DNA from: Candidatus Reconcilbacillus cellulovorans
Lineage (GTDB): Bacteria > Bacillota > Bacilli > Paenibacillales > Reconciliibacillaceae
Length of the DNA: 64,000 bases
Assembly: GCA_002507565.1 (NCBI GenBank)
Contig: MOXJ01000001.1
Coordinates: forward strand, 1 to 64,000
Direction: 5' to 3'
The notes beneath the pieces were generated by a model. The model saw only the letters and a list, made by a program, of their open reading frames with translations. It had not been told where the DNA came from and made no database searches. The position numbers and the translations under genes were made by a program. The stretch's first letter is position 1; every line of letters starts with the position of its first letter. Below, one piece after another: positions 39,739-49,646 of the stretch.

Positions 39739-40206
39739 ATGTTGGAACAGCTCTATAAACAAATCGTCATGGACCATTACAAACACCCGCGGAACTGGGG
39801 CAAACTCGAACATGCACGCGCGACGAGAACGCCTTACAAAAACCCGACATGCGGCGATGTCGTCGTATTATACACCGAAATCGACGAACAGGATCGCATC
39901 TGCGACATTCGGTTCGAAGGAGAAGGCTGCTCGATCAGCATGGCGTCCTGTTCGATGATGACGGAACTGGTCAAAGGCAAAACGCTGGAGGAAGCCGAGC
40001 ACCTGATCCGGCTGTTTACGGAGATGATCCGGTTCGGCAAATTGCCGGAGAACGAGGACGAGCTTGGCGACGCCCTCGCCCTATCCGGGGTGCACAAGCT
40101 GAAGGCAAGGCACAATTGCTCGTTGCTCGGTTGGAACGGACTTGATCTGGTCGTCCGCAAGGCTCGCTCGGAAAAACGTCCGGCCGCCAGCGAGCCGACA
40201 TCGTAG
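39739..40206 (+). CDS. sufU: SufU-like Fe-S cluster assembly protein
   Basis: The product is 155 aa. The zinc/cluster ligands are all present: Cys38 and Asp40 (NPTCGDVV), Cys64 (GEGCSIS) and Cys127. The last motif reads RHNCSLLGW instead of the common RxKCAxLxW, so this is a divergent family member. SufU passes sulfur from the desulfurase SufS during Fe-S assembly. Here it stands alone, without sufBCDS, so it may be a second copy. Confidence 0.82.
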   Translation: MLEQLYKQIVMDHYKHPRNWGKLEHARATRTPYKNPTCGDVVVLYTEIDEQDRICDIRFEGEGCSISMASCSMMTELVKGKTLEEAEHLIRLFTEMIRFGKLPENEDELGDALALSGVHKLKARHNCSLLGWNGLDLVVRKARSEKRPAASEPTS

Positions 40207-40229
40207 TATGGCGCCGTCGCGTCGGTGTT

Positions 40230-41528
40230 TCAGGAAATTTCGGCGACCAGACGCTCTTCGTATTTCTGGATGTCTCCAGCCCCCATAAACACGAGGACGG
40301 CGTCGCGATGTTCCGCCAGCCGGCCGACGGAATCGGCCGTCACGAGCTGGGATCCGGGAATGCGGCGCCGTAAATCTTCACTGGTGACGCGACCACCGCC
40401 TTCGCGCGCCGATCCGAACACTTCGCACAAATAAACGACGTCGGCCTCCGACAAAGCGGCAACGAACTCGTCGAGAAACGCTTCCAATCTCGAAAACGTG
40501 TGCGGTTGAAAAACGGCGATTACTTGCCGGTCCGGATATTTGGCGCGCGCCGCCCGAAGAGTGACGCGGATTTCCGTCGGATGATGGGCGTAATCGTCGA
40601 TCAGCACCCGTCCGGCGATTTCCATTATTCGGAATCGGCGTCGGGCTCCGGAAAAAGTCGCCATGCGGCTGCGGACGAGATCCGGATCGATTCCTTCCGA
40701 AATGCAGACGGCAGCAACTGCCGTCGCATTCAGCACGTTATGCCGGCCGTACAGCGGAATGTGGAACGTTCCCAACGGCCGGCCGCGAACTACAAGCGAA
40801 AAACGAGTTCCGTTCCCGACCGACTCAACATCGACCGCCCGGACTTCCGCATCTTCCGAGAAACCGTACGTCGTCATCGGCACATTCGTGGACAACCGGC
40901 GGATGGCCGCATCGTCAACGCAGGCGACGACGCGCCGCCGAACGCCGCCGACGAATTGCCGAAACGCCTCGAAGACGTCCTCGAAATCGCGAAAATAGTC
41001 TGGATGGTCGAATTCAATATTGGTGATAACTGCAACATCAGGTTTATAAGCCAAAAAATGTCTTCGATATTCACATGCTTCGAAGACGAACCGTTTCGCC
41101 CCGGTTCGTCCATACCCCGTTCCGTCGCCGATCAGCGCGCAGATAGGAGAAACGCCGTGCAACACATGGGCGAGCAATCCGGTCGTCGTCGTCTTGCCGT
41201 GCGTGCCCGAGACGGCAAAACTCTCGTATTCGCGCATCCATTCGCCCAAAAACGTATGATATCGTATCGGTTGAAGTCCAAATTCCCGACATCGCACAAG
41301 CTCGGGATGGTCGTCGCGAAAGGCGTTCGAGGCCACAACGGTCAAATCCGTCGACAGCGGAGCGGCCCCGAATGGATAGACCTGAATGCCGCGCTCTTCG
41401 AGAGGCAGCTGGGTAAAAATTCGCTCTTCGATATCCGCGCCCTGGATCTGGTAGTCGAGGTCGTGGAGCATTTGCGCAAGTGCGCTCATTCCCGAACCTT
41501 TGATGCCGACGAGATGGTAGCGTTGCAT
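40230..41528 (-). CDS. murC: UDP-N-acetylmuramate--L-alanine ligase
   Basis: The product is 432 aa. An N-terminal Rossmann part (YHLVGIKGSGMSALAQMLHD) is followed by the ATP loop SGTHGKTTTTG (107-117) and VITNIEFDHPDYF; the C-terminal ligase domain begins near RVLIDDYAHHPTEI, the MurC-type signature. It adds L-Ala to UDP-MurNAc in peptidoglycan synthesis. Convergent with the sufU-like gene (23-bp gap). Confidence 0.93.
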   Translation of the reverse strand: MQRYHLVGIKGSGMSALAQMLHDLDYQIQGADIEERIFTQLPLEERGIQVYPFGAAPLSTDLTVVASNAFRDDHPELVRCREFGLQPIRYHTFLGEWMREYESFAVSGTHGKTTTTGLLAHVLHGVSPICALIGDGTGYGRTGAKRFVFEACEYRRHFLAYKPDVAVITNIEFDHPDYFRDFEDVFEAFRQFVGGVRRRVVACVDDAAIRRLSTNVPMTTYGFSEDAEVRAVDVESVGNGTRFSLVVRGRPLGTFHIPLYGRHNVLNATAVAAVCISEGIDPDLVRSRMATFSGARRRFRIMEIAGRVLIDDYAHHPTEIRVTLRAARAKYPDRQVIAVFQPHTFSRLEAFLDEFVAALSEADVVYLCEVFGSAREGGGRVTSEDLRRRIPGSQLVTADSVGRLAEHRDAVLVFMGAGDIQKYEERLVAEIS

Positions 41529-41567
41529 GGACAGCCCTCCGCACGGCGGTATATGGCGAAACGTTCT

Positions 41568-42518
41568 CTATCCATGTATATCGACGGATATGGGCGGATG
41601 TGCCAGTCCGCCTACAGCCAAGCTTTCCCACAAGTAAAGAGCGACATACCCGCGCCACGGCGCCCATTCTTCCGCTAAGGTACGTACTTCAGCTTCCGAC
41701 GGAAGGCGTTGAAGCCCGTACAAGAGGCCGATCGCCTTGCGCAAGCCGAGATCGGCGGCCGGAAGGGCGTCCTGCCTTCCCCGACCGAGCAACAAATAAC
41801 ATTCCGCTGTCCACCGGCCTATTCCGCGAAAACCGGTCAAAAAGGCAACCGCTTCTTCGTCCGCCATTTCGTCCAGCTGATCCCAGGACCAACGCCTGTC
41901 AGGCGCCGCTCGCGAGACGGTCAAAACGTATTCCGATTTTTGCCTGCTGAACTGAAGCGACCGAAGCCGGTTTTCATCCAAGGAAGCAAGCCGTTCCGGC
42001 GTCGGAAACACCGAGAATCGCTCTCCGTTCCATTCCAGAACGTCGCCAGCCGTTTCGACGAGGCGCGAACAGAGCGTCAAGGCAAACGAGGTACTCAGCT
42101 GCTGGGATACGATCGTCCGGATCAAGCTTTCAAACGGGTCGCCGTCAAGCCAAAGACGCAAACCGCGCATCGCGACGCCAAGCGTTCCGAGACGAGGATG
42201 GCGTAGCAGCCAATCAGAAAACGCGCGCCACGGACCGGCGATCGCCAGCATCGACTCCAGTTTCGCCTTAAGCGTCAACGCTTCCGTTTCCGTCAAACCG
42301 TTTTCAGACGGCGCGCACACACGGACGAAAAGTTCCGCGGAATCGGCATTTCCGCTCGTCGATCGGATTTCAAGCAAAACGGGTTTTCCCTCGACGCGAG
42401 TCGTCCTGTAAACGGTATCGCCGACTATGCGGACAGTCCCGTCCGTCACGCGGCAGAAGCGCCGGATTGTTTTAGCGAAATCGTACGGCGGTTCTGGACG
42501 GAAGACGAAAGTCAGCAT
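41568..42518 (-). CDS. DNA-3-methyladenine glycosylase, AlkA type
   Basis: The product is 316 aa. A non-catalytic N-terminal beta part (1-100) precedes the HhH-GPD domain: FESLIRTIVSQQLSTSFALT, the hairpin LTGFRGIGRWTAECYLLLG and catalytic Asp in ALPAADLGLRKAI. It removes alkylated bases. Overlaps rnz by seven bases, so they are co-transcribed. Confidence 0.9.
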   Translation of the reverse strand: MLTFVFRPEPPYDFAKTIRRFCRVTDGTVRIVGDTVYRTTRVEGKPVLLEIRSTSGNADSAELFVRVCAPSENGLTETEALTLKAKLESMLAIAGPWRAFSDWLLRHPRLGTLGVAMRGLRLWLDGDPFESLIRTIVSQQLSTSFALTLCSRLVETAGDVLEWNGERFSVFPTPERLASLDENRLRSLQFSRQKSEYVLTVSRAAPDRRWSWDQLDEMADEEAVAFLTGFRGIGRWTAECYLLLGRGRQDALPAADLGLRKAIGLLYGLQRLPSEAEVRTLAEEWAPWRGYVALYLWESLAVGGLAHPPISVDIHG

Positions 42519-43477
42519 TGACGGATATCCCCCGAAGTCGTCGACAAACCGACTTTTTTCCGCGGGATGTCGATTTCCCGAAAATCATCGGCCACTTCGG
42601 TCTCTGGGAAAACACGTCTGGCCTGATCCAACAAAACGTGAACGCCGCCTTCTTGGTAACGGGAACTGATATGCGTCAGCACAAGCCGTTTCGCGCCAGC
42701 ACGACGGGCAAGCTCGGCCGCCTGTCCGGCAGTCGAATGGAAAAACTGCCTCGCCTGCCCGCTCAACGAGTCGTCGAACGTCGCCTCATGAACGACTACG
42801 TCCGCGTTGCGCGCCAATTCGACGGCGGCGCGACAGGGACGGGTATCGCCCAGAATCGCTACAATGCGGCCGCGTTCCGGAGGGCCGACGAAATCGGCGC
42901 TTCGCAACACGGTGCCGTCGGGAAGCCGGACGTCTTCGCCGTTTTTGATCCTGCCGTAGATCGGCCCGGGCGGGATGCCCAAGCTGCGCAATTTTTCATG
43001 ATTCAGCGTGCCCGGGCGGTCCGCTTCCACCACACGGTAACCGAAACACGCCACGCGGTGGTCAAGTTTGCCCGCGAAAACGGCGAACTGTTCGTCGCGA
43101 AAAATTTCACCCGTCTCGACTTCCCGGATCCGGATCGGAAAATTGACGCGGGCGTCGCTGATTTTCAACACGGTATCCACGAACGCCCGGATGCCGGGAG
43201 GGCCATAAATGTCGAGCGGCGATTCGCCGCCCTGGTTCGATCGGGTCGTCAGCAAACCGGGCAACCCGTATAGATGGTCGCCGTGCAAATGGGTGATCAG
43301 CAGTTTCTCCAGTTTACTCAGTTTCAACGGTGAGCGCAGCATCTGATGCTGGGTGCCCTCGCCGCAGTCGAACAGCCAAAACGTTCCGCGTTCCTCATGC
43401 AGCCGGAGCGCGATCGCACTGACGTTGCGCTGTCGCGACGGCATTCCAGCACCTGTTCCCAGAAACAACAACTTCAT
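42512..43477 (-). CDS. rnz: Ribonuclease Z
   Basis: The product is 321 aa. Metallo-beta-lactamase fold with LFLGTGAGMPSRQRN at the start, the zinc motif HLHGDH at residues 63-68, GDTRPC and a late HISSRY. It processes tRNA 3' ends. Typical length for bacterial rnz. Confidence 0.93.
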   Translation of the reverse strand: MKLLFLGTGAGMPSRQRNVSAIALRLHEERGTFWLFDCGEGTQHQMLRSPLKLSKLEKLLITHLHGDHLYGLPGLLTTRSNQGGESPLDIYGPPGIRAFVDTVLKISDARVNFPIRIREVETGEIFRDEQFAVFAGKLDHRVACFGYRVVEADRPGTLNHEKLRSLGIPPGPIYGRIKNGEDVRLPDGTVLRSADFVGPPERGRIVAILGDTRPCRAAVELARNADVVVHEATFDDSLSGQARQFFHSTAGQAAELARRAGAKRLVLTHISSRYQEGGVHVLLDQARRVFPETEVADDFREIDIPRKKVGLSTTSGDIRQC

Positions 43478-43519
43478 GCAGCGCGAGGATCCTCCCTTGC
43501 TGTAACGATATACTGGCGA

Positions 43520-46500
43520 TCAATCCGGCTGCCGCGTATCTACATTGAAATATCGCGCTTCGGGGTGAGCGAATACCATCGCCGATACCGACGCTTCCGG
43601 CTCCATCATGAACCCTTCCGTCAGTCGGACGCCGATGTCTTCCGGCTGCATGAGCCGGAACAAAACGGCCTGATCTTCAAGATTCGGGCAAGCCGGATAG
43701 CCGAATGAAACGCGAATGCCTTGGTAACGGGCGGCGAATCGTTCCCGCATCGTCATCGAAGGCGGATCGGGAAAGCCCCAGACGTCGCGCATGATTTGAT
43801 GGAGCCGCTCGGCGAAGCCTTCCGCGAGCTCGAGTGCAAACGCCTGAAGAATATGGGAACGCAGGTAATCGCCCTCTTTCTTCCATTGCTCCGCCCGCTC
43901 GCGAACGCCGTGCCCGGCGGTGACAACAAAAAACCCAACATAGTCCATCACGCCGCTTTCGACCGGTTTGACGAAATCGGCCAGACAAAGGTAGGGCGGC
44001 GAAGGCTGACGCGGAAAACAAAACCGTTCCAACACGCGTCCCGAACCGTCAGGATCGTAAATCAGAATATCGTCGCCCTCGCTTTGGGCCGGAAAGAACC
44101 GATACATGCCATGTGCACGGATCCAGCCGAGTTCTTTCGCCTCTCGAAAAACGGCATCTACCGTTTCTTTTAAGGCGATCGCCTTCGGATCCCGCTCGGC
44201 GAGCAACTGTTCCACTTTTCCTTTCAGACCGAGATGATGGCCGAGCAACATCTGAAAATTGACATACGGATATAAATAATCTAACGGATAATCACGCAAG
44301 ATATGCCGCTTCAGATCGCGCGGCACGAAGACGGGCGCATCGCGGGAAACCGTCGACCAAGCGCTCTCGCGGCGGGCGGCGACGTCCGACTTCTTGCCAG
44401 ATTCCATGACGTCGGACTGTTTAACCCGGCGAAGCCGGTCGATGATGCTTCTGCGCGTTTCCGGGTCGATGAGTTTGTTGGCGAGTTCAAGCCCTTCCAT
44501 CGCGTCTTTCGCATACAGCACCGGGCCGTCGTATTCCGGCTGAATCCTCGTTTCCGTAAATTTGCGCGTCAGCGCCGCCCCTCCGACGAGCAGCGGAACG
44601 TCGATACCGGCGGCTTTCAAGTCCTGGGCGGTCACCACCATCTGTTGCGCGGATTTGACCAGAAGCCCTGAGAGACCGATGGCGTCCGGTTTTTCCCGGT
44701 GATAAGCCTCGATCAATTGTTCCGGCGGCACCTTGATACCGAGGTCGACGACGCGGTAACCGTTGTTGGATAAGATGATTTCGACCAGGTTTTTGCCGAT
44801 GTCGTGCACGTCGCCTTTCACGGTCGCGAGCAGAATGGTCCCGCGCACAGCCGTCTCTTTCTTTTCCATATGAGGTTCGAGGTATGCGACGGCGGCTTTC
44901 ATGACTTCAGCGCTCTGCAGCACTTCCGCCACGATCAGCTCATTGCGATTAAATAGTTTTCCTACCTCCTCCATTCCTGCCATCAACGGCCCGTTGATGA
45001 TATCGAGCGGCTTGTAAACCTTCAACGCTTCCTCGAGGTCGCGAAAGAGCCCCTCTTTGGAACCTTCAACGACGTAACGCGCGAGTCTCTGTTCAAGCGT
45101 CAAGTCGGCGGGAGCCGATCGCTTCTCCTTCTTTTTGGAACGGAAGTACTCGACGAATTCGGTCAGAATTTTGTCGTCCGGTTCGAAAATGAGCCTCTCC
45201 GCCAATTTGCGTTCGTACTTGGGAATGGATGCATAACGTTGCAGCTTCTGGGTATTTACGATGGCGAGATCGAGTCCGGCTTCGGTGCAGTGATACAGAA
45301 ACACCGCGTTCAACACTTCGCGACCGGCGTCCGGCAACCCGAACGAAACGTTGCTGATGCCGAGAATCGTCGCGCACGCCGGCATTTCCCGCTTGATCAT
45401 GCGAAGTCCCTCGATCGTCTCCACGGCGGAGCCCGCGTACTGAGCGTCGCCGGTGCCGATCGGAAAAACGAGCGGATCGAAGATAATATCTTCGGCGGCA
45501 ATGCCGTATTTCTTCGTCAACAGTTCGTAAGCGCGCCGGGCGACGGCCAACTTGTCCCCTCTTTGGACGGCTTGTCCCCGCTCGTCGATCGCACCGACGA
45601 CGACGGCAGCGCCGTATTCGCGCAGCAGCGGGCAGACGCGCTTGAACTTTTCTTCACCGTCCTCAAGGTTGATCGAGTTGATGATCGCCTTGCCCTGCAA
45701 CATCCGCAACGCGACTTCCATTGCCGCCGGATCGGTCGTGTCGATGACGAACGGGACCTTCACTTTTTTAACGGCGAATTCGAGGAATTTCTTCAAATCC
45801 TCGATTTCATTCCGGTCCGGATCCTGCAGACAGACGTCAATGATGTGCGCGCCGCTTTTCACCTGAGCGCGGGCGATTTCGGCGGCTTCTTCGTATTTGC
45901 CTTCTGCGATCAGTCGTTTGAACTTGGCGGAGCCGAGCACGTTCGTACGCTCGCCGACCAGAAGCGGGCGGTTGTCCGGTTCAAAATAAACGACGTCGAT
46001 GCCGGATACGGCAGGATGACGAAAGCCGGCCGGGATGCGCGGCGGAATACCTTCGAGCGCTCTAGCGATCGCTCGGATATGTTCGGGCGTCGTACCGCAG
46101 CAACCGCCGGCAATGTTCAGCCATCCTTCCCGGGCGAAAGCAGCCAGTTTTTTAGCCAGCGATTCCGGCGACTCGTGATAATGACCGTTTTCATCGGGAA
46201 GTCCGGCGTTCGGATAACAACTGACCGCCGTCTTGGCGATGCCGGCCAGCGTGCGGATGTGGTCTTTCATAAATTCCGGACCGGTCGCGCAATTCAGGCC
46301 GACAGAAATCGGCGACAGATGTTCGATGGAAACGTAAAACGCCTCGATGTTTTGCCCCGCCAGCGTCGTCCCCATCGGTTCGATCGTTCCGGAAATCATG
46401 ATCGGCAGCTCTTTGCCGGCGCGTTCGAACGCCCTGCGGATCGCGACGCCACCGGCCTTGACGTTGAGCGTGTCCTGCGACGTCTCCAACAACAGCGCGT

Positions 46501-46969
46501 CCACACCGCCTTCGATTAGCGCGAGCGCCTGTTCGTAATAGGCATCGACGAGCTGTTCAAAGGTAACGCCGCCGGTCACCGACAGGGTGCGCGTCGTCGG
46601 GCCCATCGATCCGGCGACGTATCGGGGCTGCACATCCGATGAATAACGCTCCGCGGCTTCGACGGCCAGCCGGGCGGCAGCGAGATTCAGCTCGCGCGCC
46701 CTTTCCGCGATGCCGTATTCGGACAATACGATGCGCGTTGCGCCGAATGTGTTGGTTTCAATGATGTCCGCTCCCGCCTCCAGATAGGCTTCATGGATGG
46801 AACGGATCAGATCGGGGCGAGTCACGTTCAGCATTTCGTTGCAGCCTTCCAGTGCTTCCCCGCCGAAATCGGCGGCAGTCAATCCGAAACGCTGGATCAT
46901 CGTCCCCATCGCGCCGTCGAGAATTAAAATTTTTTCTTGCATTCGGGAAGTTAACGGCGGTTTCCGCAA
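43520..46969 (-). CDS. metH: Cobalamin-dependent methionine synthase
   Basis: The product is 1149 aa from TTG 46969, chosen because GGAGGTG precedes it; ATG 46942 has none. Four modules: homocysteine methyltransferase (1-330; LNCATGPEF and zinc Cys pair [10 protein letters not shown]), pterin/methyltetrahydrofolate binding (350-610), cobalamin cap and binding (640-880; [14 protein letters not shown] with the cobalt-ligating His), and AdoMet reactivation (900-1149; [20 protein letters not shown]). It methylates homocysteine. Six bases after the HAD gene, so co-transcribed. No cobalamin riboswitch was seen. Confidence 0.95.
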   Translation of the reverse strand: MRKPPLTSRMQEKILILDGAMGTMIQRFGLTAADFGGEALEGCNEMLNVTRPDLIRSIHEAYLEAGADIIETNTFGATRIVLSEYGIAERARELNLAAARLAVEAAERYSSDVQPRYVAGSMGPTTRTLSVTGGVTFEQLVDAYYEQALALIEGGVDALLLETSQDTLNVKAGGVAIRRAFERAGKELPIMISGTIEPMGTTLAGQNIEAFYVSIEHLSPISVGLNCATGPEFMKDHIRTLAGIAKTAVSCYPNAGLPDENGHYHESPESLAKKLAAFAREGWLNIAGGCCGTTPEHIRAIARALEGIPPRIPAGFRHPAVSGIDVVYFEPDNRPLLVGERTNVLGSAKFKRLIAEGKYEEAAEIARAQVKSGAHIIDVCLQDPDRNEIEDLKKFLEFAVKKVKVPFVIDTTDPAAMEVALRMLQGKAIINSINLEDGEEKFKRVCPLLREYGAAVVVGAIDERGQAVQRGDKLAVARRAYELLTKKYGIAAEDIIFDPLVFPIGTGDAQYAGSAVETIEGLRMIKREMPACATILGISNVSFGLPDAGREVLNAVFLYHCTEAGLDLAIVNTQKLQRYASIPKYERKLAERLIFEPDDKILTEFVEYFRSKKKEKRSAPADLTLEQRLARYVVEGSKEGLFRDLEEALKVYKPLDIINGPLMAGMEEVGKLFNRNELIVAEVLQSAEVMKAAVAYLEPHMEKKETAVRGTILLATVKGDVHDIGKNLVEIILSNNGYRVVDLGIKVPPEQLIEAYHREKPDAIGLSGLLVKSAQQMVVTAQDLKAAGIDVPLLVGGAALTRKFTETRIQPEYDGPVLYAKDAMEGLELANKLIDPETRRSIIDRLRRVKQSDVMESGKKSDVAARRESAWSTVSRDAPVFVPRDLKRHILRDYPLDYLYPYVNFQMLLGHHLGLKGKVEQLLAERDPKAIALKETVDAVFREAKELGWIRAHGMYRFFPAQSEGDDILIYDPDGSGRVLERFCFPRQPSPPYLCLADFVKPVESGVMDYVGFFVVTAGHGVRERAEQWKKEGDYLRSHILQAFALELAEGFAERLHQIMRDVWGFPDPPSMTMRERFAARYQGIRVSFGYPACPNLEDQAVLFRLMQPEDIGVRLTEGFMMEPEASVSAMVFAHPEARYFNVDTRQPD

Positions 46970-46974
46970 GCGCG

Positions 46975-47787
46975 TCACCTCCGCGGCACACCTGTCTCGT
47001 TCCAACGATCCAGCATTTCCGGCAACGGTTCGAGCGACGGAAGCTCGACGGTCGGGACAATGTCGCCGGAAGCGACGACCTTTTCCCGATTGATCCAGAT
47101 CGAAGCGATCCCGCTTCGGTTGGCGCCGAGGATGTCCGTCGTCAGCTTGTCGCCGACCATGACGCATTCATGAGGGGCGACGGACAATAACGCAAGCGCG
47201 TGGCGGAACAAAGCGACGGACGGCTTGCCCTCGCCAAAATCGCCGGATATGACGACATGTTCAAAATACTTCGCCAACTCAGGGACGCCGGCGAGCTTTT
47301 CTTTCTGCAGGTCGGGCGAACCGTTCGTCAACAACAGAAGCCGGTATTTCGTTTTCAACGCATCTAAAACCGAAAACGTTTCGCGGAAAACGTATGGCCT
47401 TTGCCGGCGTTCGGTTCGAAACCGTTCGCCGAGCTCCCGGCCGAGCAAAACGTCGTCGACTCCGCAAGACTTCAATGCTCTGGCCCAGACTTCCGACCGA
47501 TACGCTGGAGCGAAATCGCGAAGCAGATGAAATTCTTCGGGCTTTTCGTCCCGAAACTCGCCCCAAAGCGCTTCGAACGGATTGATGCCGATCCGCTGAA
47601 CGAAAGGAAACGTCCCCCATGACTCATAAAGGTTTCGGGCCTCTCGCCGAACGGCGTCACCGAGCCGGACCGGATCGCACCCGGTTTTCTGGGAAGCGTA
47701 AAGACACGTCGCTTCCAGCGCCTCCTCGACGCTGCGCCTGTCCCAAAGCAAAGTGTCGTCCAGATCGAACAAAACGGCTTTGATCAT
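46975..47787 (-). CDS. HAD-family phosphatase (YjjG-like)
   Basis: The product is 270 aa. HAD motifs: VLFDLDDTLLWD (nucleophile Asp), LLLLTNGSPDLQ (Thr), GKPSVALF (Lys) and CVMVGDKLTTDILGANRSG (acidic motif). A helical cap lies between motifs I and II. Substrate unknown; similar enzymes dephosphorylate nucleotides. Its stop codon overlaps the metH ribosome binding site. Confidence 0.87.
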   Translation of the reverse strand: MIKAVLFDLDDTLLWDRRSVEEALEATCLYASQKTGCDPVRLGDAVRREARNLYESWGTFPFVQRIGINPFEALWGEFRDEKPEEFHLLRDFAPAYRSEVWARALKSCGVDDVLLGRELGERFRTERRQRPYVFRETFSVLDALKTKYRLLLLTNGSPDLQKEKLAGVPELAKYFEHVVISGDFGEGKPSVALFRHALALLSVAPHECVMVGDKLTTDILGANRSGIASIWINREKVVASGDIVPTVELPSLEPLPEMLDRWNETGVPRR

Positions 47788-47822
47788 GGACGTGTCTCCT
47801 TTCGCGATGAGCCGAGACAGAA

Positions 47823-48335
47823 CTACCGACCCACTTCTTCAAAAAAAGGAATGCGGTTGCGTTCCGCGAAACGTCGAAGTTTAACTCCCAATTCCTTAAT
47901 CGGATACAGTTGGAAAGATCGCGTAAACACCCACCGGGAAGTTTTACCTTTGCGGTCGAATTCCACAACGACGGAACCCGAAATGAGCCGAATTTCTTTG
48001 ACGGATGCGGCAGAAACGCGTTGTTCTCCGAAGAGCCGTCGCACGGCGAGTTCGTCGGGGCCGATCCGAACATACGGGCGAACGAAGAAAAAATAAAGAA
48101 GCGCCAAGCCGAAATAGGCCGCCGCCGTCCACCAATAGGAGCGGTCGTCGGTCGCCGGGGCGAAAAACAACATGATGAGCCCGATCAAGGCCAGCCCGAA
48201 AGAAAGAAACAGACTGCGACCCTTGACGACGTCGATTTCCGTACCGACCGAAAGCGGAGGAACGCCCTTTTTTTTTCGTTTTTCGTTCAGCTCTTTCCTA
48301 TGCCGATACACCATCCGTTCCCATCGGCGCGACAT
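47823..48335 (-). CDS. Membrane protein with PH-like domain
   Basis: The product is 170 aa from ATG 48335 (AGGAAGGGG upstream). A basic N-terminus (HRKELNEKRKKKG) is followed by two membrane helices (LFLSFGLALIGLIMLFF; YWWTAAAYFGLALLYFFFV) and a beta-rich domain resembling bacterial PH domains (VRIGPDELAVRRLFGEQRVS). Function unknown. Confidence 0.6.
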   Translation of the reverse strand: MSRRWERMVYRHRKELNEKRKKKGVPPLSVGTEIDVVKGRSLFLSFGLALIGLIMLFFAPATDDRSYWWTAAAYFGLALLYFFFVRPYVRIGPDELAVRRLFGEQRVSAASVKEIRLISGSVVVEFDRKGKTSRWVFTRSFQLYPIKELGVKLRRFAERNRIPFFEEVGR

Positions 48336-48402
48336 GGAAAGCCCCTTCCTTTCGCACTCCCGCCTGCGGCATATTTTTCGCGGACGAGAAGGGTTACCTC
48401 CA

Positions 48403-48759
48403 TTACTTTGACATTGACGAACGCGATTTGTCAAGTTGGTTTGAGAAATTGCGGCCGTCACGTGCGACGACGGGAACGTACAGGATCTGCCCCTCGTAGA
48501 TTGCCGAGGAACGCAAGCCGTTCAACTTCTTAATGCGGGCTATGACATCGCGGACGTCTTCGCCGGGAGCGGTGCGGTCCTGCGCAATGTCCCACAACGT
48601 GTCGCCGTATTCGACGTACACGCGTTCGAGCGGCATATCGGAAAGCACAACCTCTGCATGCGGCTTCCATGCGGCAGCCAACAAAGAAAAGCAAGCAAAC
48701 AAGAGGGAGACAAGAAACATTGCCCTCATCGCGGTGCGGATCGGACGCAAACGATGCAT
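48403..48759 (-). CDS. yneA: Cell division suppressor YneA-like protein
   Basis: The product is 118 aa from ATG 48759. An N-terminal membrane anchor (AMFLVSLLFACFSLLAAAW) precedes a LysM-type domain (VYVEYGDTLWDIAQD to IYEGQILYVPV). It diverges from lexA and has LexA boxes in its promoter, as in B. subtilis, where YneA delays division during the SOS response. Confidence 0.87.
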   Translation of the reverse strand: MHRLRPIRTAMRAMFLVSLLFACFSLLAAAWKPHAEVVLSDMPLERVYVEYGDTLWDIAQDRTAPGEDVRDVIARIKKLNGLRSSAIYEGQILYVPVVARDGRNFSNQLDKSRSSMSK

Positions 48760-48770
48760 AACCAGCACCC

Positions 48771-48860
48771 CAAACATTTGTTCCTGTCCCGCATTGTAGC
48801 ACGAACGTTTGTTTGCGTCAAGGGGGATGTCGAACGCTTGTTTGCGCGAACAACGGTTCC
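48771..48860. promoter_or_regulatory. yneA-lexA divergent promoter with four LexA boxes
   Basis: Boxes of the form (C)GAAC-N4-GTTY lie at 48771-48784 (CAAACATTTGTTCC), 48802-48815 (CGAACGTTTGTTTG), 48831-48844 (CGAACGCTTGTTTG) and 48847-48860 (CGAACAACGGTTCC). The yneA promoter has TTGACG (48816-48821) and TACAAT (48793-48798) on the minus strand with 17-bp spacing; the second box fills the spacer. The lexA -10, TATAAT, is at about 48864-48869, with the fourth box between it and a TTTGCG -35. Confidence 0.9.
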
Positions 48861-48901
48861 ATGATATAATAAATTTAACTCACGTCGATGGAGTGATGCG
48901 T

Positions 48902-49522
48902 GTGGCCAAGCTGTCGAAGCGTCAAAAGGAAATTTTGGAGTTCATCAAGCAGAGGGTGCGCGAGAAAGGCTATCCCCCTTCCGTGCGGGAAATCGGCGAG
49001 GCGGTGAACCTAAGATCGAGTTCGACGGTGCACGGCCATCTCGACCGACTGGAGAAAAACGGTTACATTCGGCGCGATCCGACGAAGCCGAGGGCGATCG
49101 AGATCTTGGACGGCGATCCGCCTCTGTCGGCGTTCGACGCGAGGGTGACGCGTGTGCCGATCGTCGGCAAGGTGACGGCGGGAGTGCCGATTACGGCGAC
49201 GGAAAACATTGAGGACTACTTTCCGCTTCCTTCTCATATGGTCGGCGACCACACCGTCTTCATGCTTCGGGTCGTCGGCGACAGCATGATCGAGGCCGGC
49301 ATCCACGACGGGGACTACGTCGTCGTGCGCCAGCAATCTTCCGCGAACAACGGCGATATCGTCGTCGCGTTAACGCAGGACAACGAAGCGACCGTCAAAC
49401 GTTTTTTCCGCGAAAAAGACCATATCCGGCTTCAGCCGGAAAATCCATCGATGGAGCCGATCCGTCTGCGCAATGTGACCGTGCTCGGCAAAGTGATCGG
49501 ACTTTTCCGCCAATTTCGGTAA
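48902..49522 (+). CDS. lexA: LexA repressor of the SOS response
   Basis: The product is 206 aa from GTG 48902, matching the usual start (M-KLSKRQxxIL). A winged HTH ([20 protein letters not shown]) is followed by the cleavage site Ala93-Gly94 (VTAGVP) and catalytic Ser128 (GDSMIEAG) and Lys166 (ATVKRFF). RecA-stimulated self-cleavage derepresses SOS genes. Autoregulated via the boxes upstream. Confidence 0.96.
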   Translation: MAKLSKRQKEILEFIKQRVREKGYPPSVREIGEAVNLRSSSTVHGHLDRLEKNGYIRRDPTKPRAIEILDGDPPLSAFDARVTRVPIVGKVTAGVPITATENIEDYFPLPSHMVGDHTVFMLRVVGDSMIEAGIHDGDYVVVRQQSSANNGDIVVALTQDNEATVKRFFREKDHIRLQPENPSMEPIRLRNVTVLGKVIGLFRQFR

Positions 49523-49604
49523 AACTTCGCTGCGGACCAGGCGGAATGGTGACGGTGGGAGCAAGCAAAGCGCTTAAAACAGGCCTCCGGCTGCCGCCCT
49601 CCAA

Positions 49605-49638
49605 CAAAAAACCCCCTGACGCTCGGAGCGTCGGGGGA
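49605..49638 (-). terminator. Terminator of glnA
   Basis: CCCCCGACGCTC pairs with GAGCGTCAGGGGG (49613-49638) and TTTTTTG follows on the minus strand. It lies between the convergent ends of lexA and glnA and may serve lexA too. Confidence 0.88.
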
Positions 49639-49646
49639 TTTCGTCT

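Noticed and set aside
43520-47787. Cobalamin or SAM riboswitch ahead of metH
   Set aside because: metH follows the HAD gene by only a few bases, and the region upstream of the HAD gene (47,788-47,822) is too short for either riboswitch.
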